Shown: positions 1-8,090 of the stretch, in pieces
Layout: the number at the start of each line of letters is the position of its first letter
Numbering within the stretch: position 1 is the first letter of the stretch
Assembly: GCF_000003605.2 (NCBI RefSeq)
Contig: NW_003119430.1
Coordinates: forward strand, 303,474 to 318,443
Length of the DNA: 14,970 nucleotides
DNA from: Saccoglossus kowalevskii
Taxonomy: Eukaryota > Hemichordata > Enteropneusta > Harrimaniidae
Direction of reading: 5' to 3'
Translations under genes and position numbers: made by a program
Notes under the pieces: generated by a model
What the model was told of the DNA's origin: nothing
What the model saw: the letters and a program-made list of their open reading frames with translations, nothing else
The model's database searches: none

Positions 1-340
1 ACGGGGAGGGTGTGGGGTTCTGTCATAGTATTGTATACCTGTACCAACACACGTAATGCATGGCGTTTTGATATATGCTAAGTTGTAATGTACATGTAAA
101 TTCTATCTCGGCGCCTAGTGCGCGAGCACTTTACCAATTTACATTTACATTTTTTTTGTTATCACATTAACAGCGGATATTGGCGATATTCCCTAAGGAG
201 TCGCCGTGTTTATTAATGATAACAAAGTGCAACAAAATGTTAGACAATCCACTAGAAAAAAATATAGTATATTTTGTTGATGCGATGCCGTAATTATTTC
301 AGTTAAATATTCAGTAAAAAAACATATGCGTTTTCTTTAA

Positions 341-364
341 TTTGATGTTATTTATTTGATGTTA
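341..364. repeat. Short tandem duplication of TTTGATGTTA
   Basis: TTTGATGTTA at 341-350 is followed directly by TTTATTTGATGTTA at 351-364, so a unit of about 14 bp is repeated almost twice, the first copy having a slightly different left end. This is probably replication slippage in AT-rich DNA. No function is implied. Confidence 0.6.
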
Positions 365-422
365 TATATTCACCGTTCTGTTACCTCTCGATTCGGCAAT
401 ACCATAAAAGCCTTCCAGCGTG

Positions 423-430
423 TGACGTCA
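423..430. promoter_or_regulatory. Full palindromic CRE (TGACGTCA)
   Basis: Exact cAMP-response element consensus bound by CREB/ATF bZIP dimers. It is one of four exact copies in the window. There is no gene start nearby, so any target is unknown. It could be a distal element or a chance match; it deserves attention only because the motif recurs. Confidence 0.35.
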
Positions 431-1250
431 TCATATTATCGTTTTATTTTATAGTATAGACAAATAGTACATTTAATATTAGTTGTAAGTAAATTGCAGG
501 ATCATATTATCTCAAACGCTAGCGGCGTTGAGATTTGTCATTGGCCTATACCGCGAATGAAAGATTCTTTCTTGCATTTTTATATCTACAGTTTTTCTAT
601 TACAGAGAACTGTGATTCGATTATCATTTGAGTTCATTTTTGTCAGTGTCTTCAGTGGCTGAACCAGTGAATTCCATTCATTGGCAATTATTATTCTTGG
701 ACTAGTATATTTCATTCATTTAACTATTGTGTCTCGTTTTATTTTTACATTTCAAGTACAATGAAATCTATTAAAACTCACTTGTTATTAGAAATGTCTA
801 AAGAAAACTGACGAATTTGTTGACCTGCAAATTTCCATTAATTCTATTATCACATCTTACATATTTATATAATATGAGGGTATTACAAGGATACCTCAAA
901 GTATGCACGAAGACAATACAGCATTTCCTTATATGGTAGGATGAAAATACTCCATAAAATACCTCAAAATTACGGCACGCCGAAACTTATGGCGTTACGG
1001 TGACAAGTGTATAATAATAATTATATTTATCCCAAGTACAATCAAAATTATTTCCGTTAGACATAATGTATATTATTCGTGATACCTAGTCGTTTTAACG
1101 CTTTGAACTCATGTACATGTGAACTGCATAAAATAAACAAAAATGATAGTTTTTTTATATATATGCGGTGACAAACAATCAAAACTCAAAAACACTTGGT
1201 TACAAAATATTTATGATCAAAAATCTATAAATACCATTCATCCAATCGCT

Positions 1251-1269
1251 ACACAACAATTTGTTGTGT
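1251..1269. repeat. 19-bp palindrome, perfect 9-bp arms
   Basis: ACACAACAA at 1251-1259 is the exact reverse complement of TTGTTGTGT at 1261-1269, with one base between. The symmetry would suit a dimeric DNA-binding protein, but the motif is not one I recognise. It is followed by a small CpG-containing patch (1277-1294). Confidence 0.6.
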
Positions 1270-1548
1270 CCCTGAGAGCGCGTCATGTACGTGCGTCATT
1301 CATTATTCTACTCAAATAATATGCTAGTTTGCAAACTGTTCCTATGGGTAAATTAACGATATGGGTTTGTATTTTTGCGAGAGCGTGGATCGTTGTCTAG
1401 CTAGAAAACATATCGTTTATTTTGTCAAGCAGTCAAAGTAGACGAACTAAAATCTCATTTATTCCACAAATAATCCTGAAACATGAAATGTGAAACTTAA
1501 TAGTTTGGGTATTATGTGAAATACTATTTTTTTAAGTTGGAGATCACC

Positions 1549-1571
1549 AGTTGCGGGGCGCGATCGCAACT
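1549..1571. repeat. Inverted repeat around a CpG-rich core
   Basis: AGTTGCG (1549-1555) pairs exactly with CGCAACT (1565-1571) across a 9-nt GC-rich loop that overlaps the palindrome GCGATCGC (1560-1567). It stands out locally by its GC content. A CRE follows 30 bp downstream (1601-1608). No role is assigned. Confidence 0.45.
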
Positions 1572-1600
1572 ATTTAAAGTTCACCGTGCTTAAATATATT

Positions 1601-1608
1601 TGACGTCA
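1601..1608. promoter_or_regulatory. Full palindromic CRE (TGACGTCA)
   Basis: A second exact CREB/ATF consensus, just downstream of the GC-rich inverted repeat at 1549-1571. No transcript start can be tied to it. Confidence 0.35.
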
Positions 1609-2111
1609 TATGAGATTGGAAATTCGTTCGAAGAAATCAAAATAAACACGTAAATTTGTATAAGAGCCTTACGCTCGTACGTCACAAGTACTTTCGCAGC
1701 TGAACGAAGACAAATATTATAGAATAATATATTAGTATTTCTTTATGTAGATAAATATTTTATGTCACTTTCGGGTATTCGTACAAGGATAGGCTCTTGT
1801 TTTTATGATGAAATAAATCACATCTTCTCTGATATAATCCAATTCAACACAAATTTGTGCACACTTTGTTATTTCTCTTTGAGGCTGGAGATGTCTTGTT
1901 TTTACTTTGAAAACACCTTTAATGTCTTTCGCACAAAAACACATCGCAAATTTGCTTGCGTGTCTGGCGAGTCTGGTCAAAAGTGGATAGCAATGAAGTT
2001 AATCAATTTATTGTGCTTTACACGGTTTGAAAACATTTCAAATGTAACAATCAATCACGATGAAGGTTGGGTTCATTGCCAAACAAACAAATCGAAATAC
2101 CCAATCTGCAT

Positions 2112-2137
2112 AATGAATATTCATTCATTCATTCATT
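2112..2137. repeat. ATTC tetranucleotide repeat joined to a palindrome
   Basis: AATGAATATTCATT (2112-2125) is a perfect 14-bp palindrome, and its right half runs into four and a half copies of ATTC (2119-2137). It is a simple-sequence repeat that could arise by slippage from the palindrome arm. Confidence 0.7.
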
Positions 2138-2182
2138 AGATATGCAAGTTGGGCATTGTCTGTACTTAGATTGACAACATTG

Positions 2183-2228
2183 CCTGTGTCATGTTTCACT
2201 TGTAGAAGAGGTTTGAAATTGACACAGG
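2183..2228 (+). other. Imperfect hairpin, 14 base pairs
   Basis: CCTGTGTCA (2183-2191) pairs perfectly with TGACACAGG (2220-2228). After a small asymmetric bulge, TTTCA (2194-2198) pairs with TGAAA (2214-2218), leaving a loop of about 15 nt. The stem does not extend beyond two possible G-U pairs at the base, so it is shorter than a standard pre-miRNA. It is noted as a secondary structure only. Confidence 0.35.
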
Positions 2229-2355
2229 TGCCGGCGAATACATCGTAAACCACGGTCAACTTGCAGTGATCAAAACGGGCACACGTGTTCAAAGCACAAA
2301 AAAAGTTTTCGTCGCGACGCGTTGTGTTTCATGTGGGTCCCATGCTACGCGTGTA
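2225..2355. promoter_or_regulatory. CpG-rich patch with E-box and paired ACGCGT sites
   Basis: About 130 bp with roughly a dozen CpGs, far denser than the flanks. It includes an E-box CACGTG (2282-2287), the 10-bp palindrome CGTCGCGACG (2310-2319) and two ACGCGT hexamers starting exactly 30 bp apart (2317 and 2347). It could be an unmethylated regulatory patch. No TATA box or transcript start can be assigned, so the call is tentative. Confidence 0.3.
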
Positions 2356-2375
2356 AACAACATTTGTGTTTACAC
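2351..2375. repeat. Hairpin with inverted forkhead-type sites
   Basis: GTGTAAACA (2351-2359) pairs perfectly with TGTTTACAC (2367-2375) over a 7-nt loop. Each arm contains GTAAACA or its complement, the core recognised by forkhead (FOX) proteins. It directly adjoins the CpG patch. Whether it is read as DNA (two opposed FOX sites) or as RNA hairpin cannot be told from sequence. Confidence 0.45.
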
Positions 2376-2836
2376 AAAATTATGAATGAAGTTTACCCAT
2401 AAATATACTTTGTATTCGTAGACAATGTTGCAATTTGTTCGCGTTCACTGGTTCAATATACCCCAGGAAATAGTAACAATAGTCACTTTTATTTTTAAAA
2501 CACGTCTAGATGTATCGTACCCGTACTCGCCACGTAAATACACGCAGTTATGCATGATACGAATGAACGTATACTGCTCCACACGTGGCGCCAATCGTAT
2601 ATGAATAAACTTCATATTAACTTCCACATTTGAGGACTTCGTCACAGTGTCTATCACCTCGTGCTTTACCCCCACCTCACCTCTCCCTTCCAAACAGTTG
2701 CGTGCTTTAATGTAGATAGTGCTCTGGTGAACACAGTGATCCGATAGTTTGAAAGAGAGGAATTTAGTTCGCTTCAAGCCTTGAAGCCGAAGACAATTGT
2801 AAAAATGTTGTTTTACAAAGGTGACAATAACAATTT

Positions 2837-2854
2837 AATGTAAATGTTTACATT
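2837..2854. repeat. 18-bp palindrome AATGTAAA-TG-TTTACATT
   Basis: Perfect 8-bp arms with a 2-bp centre in AT-rich DNA. The right half includes TGTTTAC, a forkhead-type core. It may be a chance palindrome given the base composition. Confidence 0.5.
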
Positions 2855-3030
2855 TACGTTATTCACATCACTAGCTTCCTGCAACTGCTTCCGACAAACT
2901 ATATTATATGCATATACAGATAAATTATCTGACCTTGACATCAGTCAATATCATCTTAGTTGCCACTATTAATTATGTGACTCTTTCGTTAGAGTGAGGT
3001 TTGTAATCTGGCTGGTAAATGTATGTGTTA

Positions 3031-3044
3031 GTCGCCATGGTTAC
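3031..3044. promoter_or_regulatory. RFX X-box-like site
   Basis: GTCGCCATGGTTAC matches the RFX consensus GTNRCC-N2-RGYAAC with one mismatch. It lies 1.2 kb upstream of a perfect X-box at 4230. It could be a weak or decayed site, or chance. Confidence 0.3.
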
Positions 3045-4189
3045 ACACTAATGGCGATGACGGACGCATATCACACTAAATTTACAAAACTCAAACAGGC
3101 AAACAGTTTCGCAGCTCACGCAACTGTAGTTAAAGTTGTACTGTAATGAGTAACTTGTAAAATTACGACGTTTTTTGGCTTATACTGACCAAAAGCTACT
3201 GCTATTGTGATGGTTATCGATTAAGACTGCATTACAATGAGTCCAGTCTACATTGCTTTTCGAATTCTGCTTCGCAGCGCGAACTAACACAACCAGCCTA
3301 GGAAGTACGCAATGTTCTATAACCGAATTTCGCTCACATATAGTGGCAATATTACCCATAAAAATAAGGGTGGGCACTAATATCTATAAAGGAAACGAAG
3401 AAAATCGACTTAGTAATATAGTTCATCTTTGATCGTCAAGGACACTGTAAGATGCTAAAAACACGATCACCACCGAACCATGGAACTTCTCGGAGATGTT
3501 CAGCTATAGGAAAAAGACATCCGGAATGAATATCTGTTGAATGTCGTAGCTGTTAGTATAGTATAAATAGTACACACGTTACTTTACATGCTAAAGGTCC
3601 CAAGCCTCAATTTTGTCGACAATACAATAATAGTTTATATAATACAGAAAAGTGTTATTAAAATACAAGTATTCAGCACACATCACGTGATATTTAAATT
3701 ATCTTGTTAATTGACATTTCTCCTACTCGTCCAATCGAGTCAGTTTTTATAAGATAACTGAACACTTATACATGTTTTCAAAAACGACACGTTAATGTTA
3801 TTGGAGTATTATTACCTACATACTTGAATCGGTGAATGTAAAATAAATGATTTGTAATCAAAATGACGTATGTCGACGAACACGCCGATTGTATGAAACG
3901 AAAAGCGTAAAATTGCATAACATATGATGCCCGACGGCATGCCATGTAACATGTAAGCGACAAATGCAACTAGTTGTCCATCTATTGTAAAATTTCATTA
4001 TAACTAACATACGGGGCATCGTGCAACTCATCGTTATCATCAATACGCTGTCCACTGATGAAGAGAATCAAACTACTCACGCGTACCAGGCTAAACATCT
4101 TTCCCGTTGTGTCTTTCTAAATCCTTATTTTTTCCGAAGAAAATCCTAATGTTAATGAGCTGCTGGTGCGAATATAAATCATCAGTACT

Positions 4190-4256
4190 CTGATTGGTTC
4201 AATGGAAGATATATGATGGTGGTTTCATCGTTGCCATGGTAACCGCGGGTATAAAG
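4190..4256 (+). promoter_or_regulatory. Candidate core promoter: NF-Y box, RFX X-box, TATA
   Basis: Three classical elements in order: CTGATTGGTT (4190-4199), the full inverted CCAAT/NF-Y consensus; GTTGCCATGGTAAC (4230-4243), a perfect RFX X-box (GTNRCC-N2-RGYAAC); and GGGTATAAAG with the TATA at 4250-4256. A start site would fall near 4280. RFX factors in animals drive ciliary, neuronal and sensory genes and cooperate with NF-Y at some promoters. The array points toward the receptor coding exon 3.8 kb downstream, with a strong splice donor (4531) in between, so I propose it as the receptor promoter. The motifs are seen directly; the link to the receptor is inference. Confidence 0.5.
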
Positions 4257-4308
4257 TCTTCCGCAGATACCGTGACTATCGGGTTATCAAACGCTGCCCA
4301 AGCAACAT

Positions 4309-4475
4309 ATGGTACCATGTAAACAATGCAATGTGTGACTGTCATCGAGGCATATATCTGTGTTGTCAACAGCGGGCATTACATTTCATTTTGTGGTCTG
4401 GGGTTCTGTATAACAGCCGTATATAATACCATCGTGTCCAACATCATCAACACCGCCTGTGATATCTACTCTTAG
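4309..4475 (+). other. Cluster of upstream ORFs in the possible long leader
   Basis: If transcription starts from the TATA at 4250, the leader would contain a 9-codon ORF (4309-4338), a minimal ATG-TAA start-stop (4317-4322), a 49-codon ORF (4326-4475) and an overlapping ORF from 4331. ATG at 4317 has a C-rich context (TACC before it). The 49-codon product is hydrophobic and cysteine-containing but matches nothing I recognise. Such uORFs usually reduce translation of the main frame. From about 4334 to 4530 there is no further ATG, so a transcript starting from the second TATA (4420) would avoid all of them. Confidence 0.3.
4420..4427 (+). promoter_or_regulatory. Second TATA box (TATATAAT)
   Basis: A good TATA consensus that would place a start near 4448-4455, giving an exon of about 80 nt up to the donor at 4531. 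That leader, joined to 8069-8090, contains no ATG before the receptor start, which is the arrangement expected of an efficiently translated mRNA. In AT-rich DNA TATA-like octamers are common, so support comes only from context. Confidence 0.35.
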
Positions 4476-4530
4476 TCACAGCATTGATATCGACTAGATA
4501 CAGAACTCATTCATCGGAACAATCAGGCGA
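4450..4530 (+). other. Proposed non-coding first exon of the receptor gene
   Basis: It ends at a strong donor, CGA|GTAAGT, with the intron starting at 4531. The start is approximate: near 4280 from the first TATA or near 4450 from the second. The matching acceptor would be the one at 8067-8068. The segment has no ATG and no long frame, fitting a 5'UTR exon. The prediction rests on promoter elements, donor quality and the acceptor before the receptor; no transcript data are available. Confidence 0.35.
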
Positions 4531-5760
4531 GTAAGTTGCGCTAATGTATATAACTCTCTCGTACGGGACAATTTCTCTTAGTGCCTAAAGTCTGTAATTA
4601 TTGTATGTAAATATATTTCAAAATATAATATTATTCATCAATATAATAAGTGATTAAATTACGCAAATTATTCTAATATATTTTCTGGGAATATACAAGC
4701 TTAAACACACTGTATTCTCCGATGACGAGATTCTGAGCTCAGCACACCATGGTGTAAACATTGTGTATAATGACAGTACATGTGGTCGTGACTGGAACAT
4801 TTTTTCTTCATGGTAAATGACTATGAGTTTGTATTAGGTATGATGTTATAGCCCAGATTATTTGATCGTGCCTGTGCCTAAAAAGATTTTGTTGAACTTC
4901 ACGAATCAGTTTACACCGCCGCGCAAGCATGGCACAGACGTGTTTGGGTCAGCTACAATGGGGTATTAATTACCACGTGAACACAGTGTGGGATAAAACT
5001 GATTTAGTTTTACTTTTTTGTGATATATAAACATCACGCAGTTTACATTGAAACATAATGTACACGTGTTACTTTGATTCTCACACCTTATATTGTGTGC
5101 TTGGCTGAAAACTGTATTAAAGGGTGCACATGTTAAAATCTGTTAAAGGCTTGGTATTATGTGAAACTATATATTGACACACAGTTCGTCATGTTTATCT
5201 TTCAATCGGCTTTGGCTGAATATCATTTTCAGTTATATCTGTATCGTTGTAAATACATTTATTTTCCTCTGATCGTTCAAGTTGTTAGATAAAATCGGAA
5301 GTTAAATTTGTAATATATGTGAACGTTTGCTACAGACCCCGATTCATGACAGACCAATTTCATGTCGTAAAATCTCGTAAAAAATCTTTTTTTAAGAGTA
5401 GTTAAAGTGCTAATGGTTAATTTATTTTCACCTGCAACCTCGCTGAATAAAATGTTTTCTGATTTGAATTTATACTTTCTGATAATGTTGTCAATAGTTA
5501 CTAGTTAATAGTTAATCTAAGCTGTTATTCGTAAGTTGTCACCTGTTTTTTTTCAATTAGTTTTCTTTGTTTTACACCATTTGTGTCAAGCCCAACGTCA
5601 ATATAACTGAGCATAGTTTGATTTATTTAGTTAGCGTCTAACAACTGTGGATAAAATTGGTACTATTGCGATCACTCTGATCCCTCTGACTGGCACAAAC
5701 TCGGGACTGTCACTACTGTGTAATTTTAAGTCAAATCGTATATACAGGTACAGAGAGCTG

Positions 5761-5781
5761 TGTGGACATGTTTTGTCCACA
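5761..5781. repeat. Hairpin, perfect 8-bp stem
   Basis: TGTGGACA (5761-5768) pairs exactly with TGTCCACA (5774-5781) over a 5-nt loop, extendable by a G-U and a T-A pair at the base. It is followed by a C-rich run (5785-5794). It is small and may be fortuitous. Confidence 0.45.
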
Positions 5782-6886
5782 TACCCCTCCCCCCATAATG
5801 TCCGAGGCATGCATGACACATGTTTTAAGGGTCCGAGTGAAGGCAGAAACCCATGTTGACATTAGTTTATTGCTTAAAAGATTTATATTTTACCCATTGA
5901 TAAACAGTTTTGTAAAGTGGAATGTTTGATGATTTAGACACAAAAATAACGTTGCACGTCCATTACCCAGTAGTTGATGAACAAGTCGATAGGAACCGAT
6001 TTGTTTTAGCTACTCTATTTTACGAATCATCGAAGGCTACTTGTAGTATTTGTTATTGAACTTGTAATGCATTTAATAAAAAAAATGTATATGTACATAA
6101 CATGTAAGACTCCATTTTAGTAATGGGAAAGTATTTATAGTTATTTATTTTTTATGTAAAAGTAAATTATAAAGCAGTCCCTATTTCGGTTTCCCTTAGC
6201 GAATCCATGGGTTTAGTATAAAAACTAGTATATTATAACAATCTAAGTATATGTATGTACGGTATGCGTAAGCTGTTGTTGTTGTTTCAAATCTTGAATT
6301 TGAACAGAAGTCCGATGGTTACGCCAGATCTGTGCGATAATCATTTCAGGAAACGATTTCCAGCGCAAATTGTTGTTCGCTCCCGGCTCAAAAGACCAAT
6401 ATGGGATCAGAAATATGATTACCAATTCTTTGTGACAAATGTCTGCATTATGTCCAAGCACAAACTTATTATGTGTTCAAGGCTGACCATTATGTCGCAG
6501 CGTGATGATTAAATGCCATGAAAAACACTCGAAAACAGCCTATGACTTCTATTAGTGAAAGACAGTAATTGTCAAAAGGGAAACGATCCGATTAGCGAGA
6601 AAAGCCAAGCAATTATAATTGGTTCCCAGGGGATATAAGCATGCCCCATACATATACATTTGAAATGGGGTCAAAATGTTAACTATTAAATCGTATTCCG
6701 GGATTATTCTCTGACCTTCGACCTGTATCAATGTGACAGTGATCACGGAATATTTAAGCTTCCGAGACGTGTTTGATCCCGGAAATTGGGGTCGTTTTGT
6801 TAATTTCGCAATCGTTCCAGGTGTAGTTCGGTAGAGCATATAATATTTATTCAGCTCTATAGATGATAACATTGGTTGTGTGGTAA

Positions 6887-6937
6887 TCAACATTAGAACG
6901 AACACCTGCATATATCAGGTGTTCGTTTCAATGTTGA
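6887..6937. repeat. Near-perfect 51-bp inverted repeat, 22-bp arms
   Basis: The arm 6887-6908 and the arm 6916-6937 are reverse complements at 20 of 22 positions, separated by a 7-nt loop (CATATAT). As RNA from the + strand, one of the two mismatches becomes a G-U pair and only one A-C mismatch remains (6895 with 6929). Weaker complementarity continues outward for roughly 15-20 nt with gaps. It lies in the proposed receptor intron. It could be an intronic small-RNA hairpin, the remnant of a palindromic transposon, or a cruciform-forming site. The 7-nt loop is small for a canonical pre-miRNA. Confidence 0.7.
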
Positions 6938-7231
6938 ATGCACAATCTGCATTTACATAGTGATAAACTGAAACAGTTGTCTAACAAATGAAATAGTGAT
7001 TATTATACGGAAGGAAAAATCAAATCACTTCGGAAATGAAATGCTGTCTCGGGAGATTCAGGTCCAACATTAGACACACTCTTGACATTTTCCATATATC
7101 AATTGTACTATCTGACCTTGTAATTACCGGTTAACTTGGTAATAAATTACTATAAACCTTTTTATGCGATGATTGAGTGTCTAAAATGACCATGTATTGA
7201 AGCGTCAATGCTTTTTTGTCTCTGGCATTCG

Positions 7232-7304
7232 TTTTATTTATTTATTTATCTATTTATTTATTGATTTATTGATTTGTTGATTGATTTATTGATTTATTGA
7301 TTTA
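7232..7304. repeat. Compound TTTA / TTGA microsatellite
   Basis: About 73 bp of tetranucleotides: mainly TTTA on the left (with one TCTA variant), passing into alternating TTGA and TTTA units, so that an 8-bp period TTTATTGA appears on the right. This is typical slippage-generated simple repeat with later point changes. It lies in the proposed intron, about 0.8 kb before the acceptor. Confidence 0.9.
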
Positions 7305-8068
7305 CAAAAGTATTTCAGGTGCCAATCACTCAAAAAGTTATTACAAACCCATGATTCATGGTACAAGGACAAAACCATCAATCAACAAATCTGAGAATTG
7401 TATAAACGTGTTCAAATGATGATAGTCCCTTTGGAATGCGTAACACCAATCCTAATGATCCCACAATGTTAAATTGATTGACGCACAACAGAATTCAATT
7501 CCCGTATATGTATAATGATGTTTTAACTACCGCTTCCTAAAATTCAACGTCGTAGTTTCCAACTGCAATTTTCGGTTTACATGTGTGTTAATTTTTCTCT
7601 AATACTAGTTCTTGGGGAGCGATATCAGAAATCTAGTGTACGAAAAATTATCGAGGTTTCGCGAGTGAAAACATGATTTACAGTCGGTCCGAATTAAAAA
7701 TGACTGGCTTTTGTTGGAGGCAGATGACATAATGAATCTCATGATCAATAAATTTATTAATTATGTAAAAATAACATATTGCAAAAATGCAAATTGATTG
7801 TGCTACCTGGGCAGAACTGTGTCAAACTCAACTCTAGTTTAGTCGATTTTGCTTAAAAACATTGTCTGTGAGGTCACATGTACTTGTCAGAGGATTAATT
7901 TTCTTAAGTACATATAAATACTTTTTGAGAATATTAATATATTAACATTGATTCGTGTAGACATTCCCGCATATTTAGAAATAATTACATGGATTGCTTT
8001 AAGTTAGATTCATATATTCAAATTGTCTACGAAGTTGTATTTATCTACTTCTATATGTTTCTTTACAG

Positions 8069-8090
8069 ATTTCTTTGAACTCAATACAAC
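8069..8090 (+). other. 5'UTR part of the coding exon, with acceptor
   Basis: These 22 nt lie between the acceptor TTTCTTTACAG (AG at 8067-8068) and the receptor ATG. They contain an in-frame TGA at 8076-8078 and no ATG, which fixes 8091 as the first usable start. The context AAC before ATG, with A at -3, is favourable for initiation. Confidence 0.6.

Larger units (their letters stand above)
1..4189. other. Non-coding stretch upstream of the receptor promoter
   Basis: AT-rich DNA with no coding region I can support on either strand. Open frames here (for example about 125 codons at 1762-2139 on + and 110 codons at 2445-2777 on -) show no recognisable domain, signal peptide or family motif, and their composition matches the surrounding DNA. 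What it does hold is listed separately: two full CRE motifs, short palindromes and hairpins, a CpG-rich patch and an RFX-like site. It may be intergenic or belong to an intron of a gene extending past the left edge. Confidence 0.6.
4531..8068 (+). other. Proposed 5'UTR intron of the receptor gene
   Basis: It runs from the donor GTAAGT at 4531 to the acceptor TTTCTTTACAG ending at 8068, preceded by a pyrimidine-rich tract from about 8047. The acceptor is convincing: the exon it opens contains an in-frame TGA (8076-8078) before the receptor ATG, so 8069-8090 must be untranslated. The donor is less certain, since another GTAAGT occurs at 5532 with a poorer exon side. No coding region is supported inside it. 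It holds a hairpin at 5761-5781, a near-perfect long hairpin at 6887-6937 and a microsatellite at 7232-7304. A 119-codon open frame at 6552-6911 (-) overlaps the hairpin and shows no family features. Confidence 0.4.

Noticed and set aside
1762-2139. 125-codon open frame on +, with a 71-codon frame opposite it (1765-1980)
   Set aside because: No recognisable domain, AT-rich codon use like the flanks, ends inside a simple repeat, and there is no convincing start context. Frames of this size can arise by chance in 15 kb.
2445-2777. 110-codon open frame on -
   Set aside because: No family motif, signal or membrane segment, and no splice or promoter context. Treated as chance.
2930-2938. TGACCTTGA, complement of the ERR/NR5A half-site TCAAGGTCA
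   Set aside because: An isolated 9-mer with no other element or gene start nearby. Too weak to list as a feature.
3562-3569. TATAAATA as a promoter (also near 14469)
   Set aside because: TATA-like octamers are frequent in this composition, and neither copy has CCAAT, donor or coding context.
4050-4085. CTGATGA motif (also near 13146) as a hammerhead ribozyme core
   Set aside because: No matching GAAA core or pairing stems at the required positions.
6552-6911. 119-codon open frame on -
   Set aside because: Its start lies in the 6887-6937 hairpin and the product has no recognisable features. More likely non-coding intron sequence.
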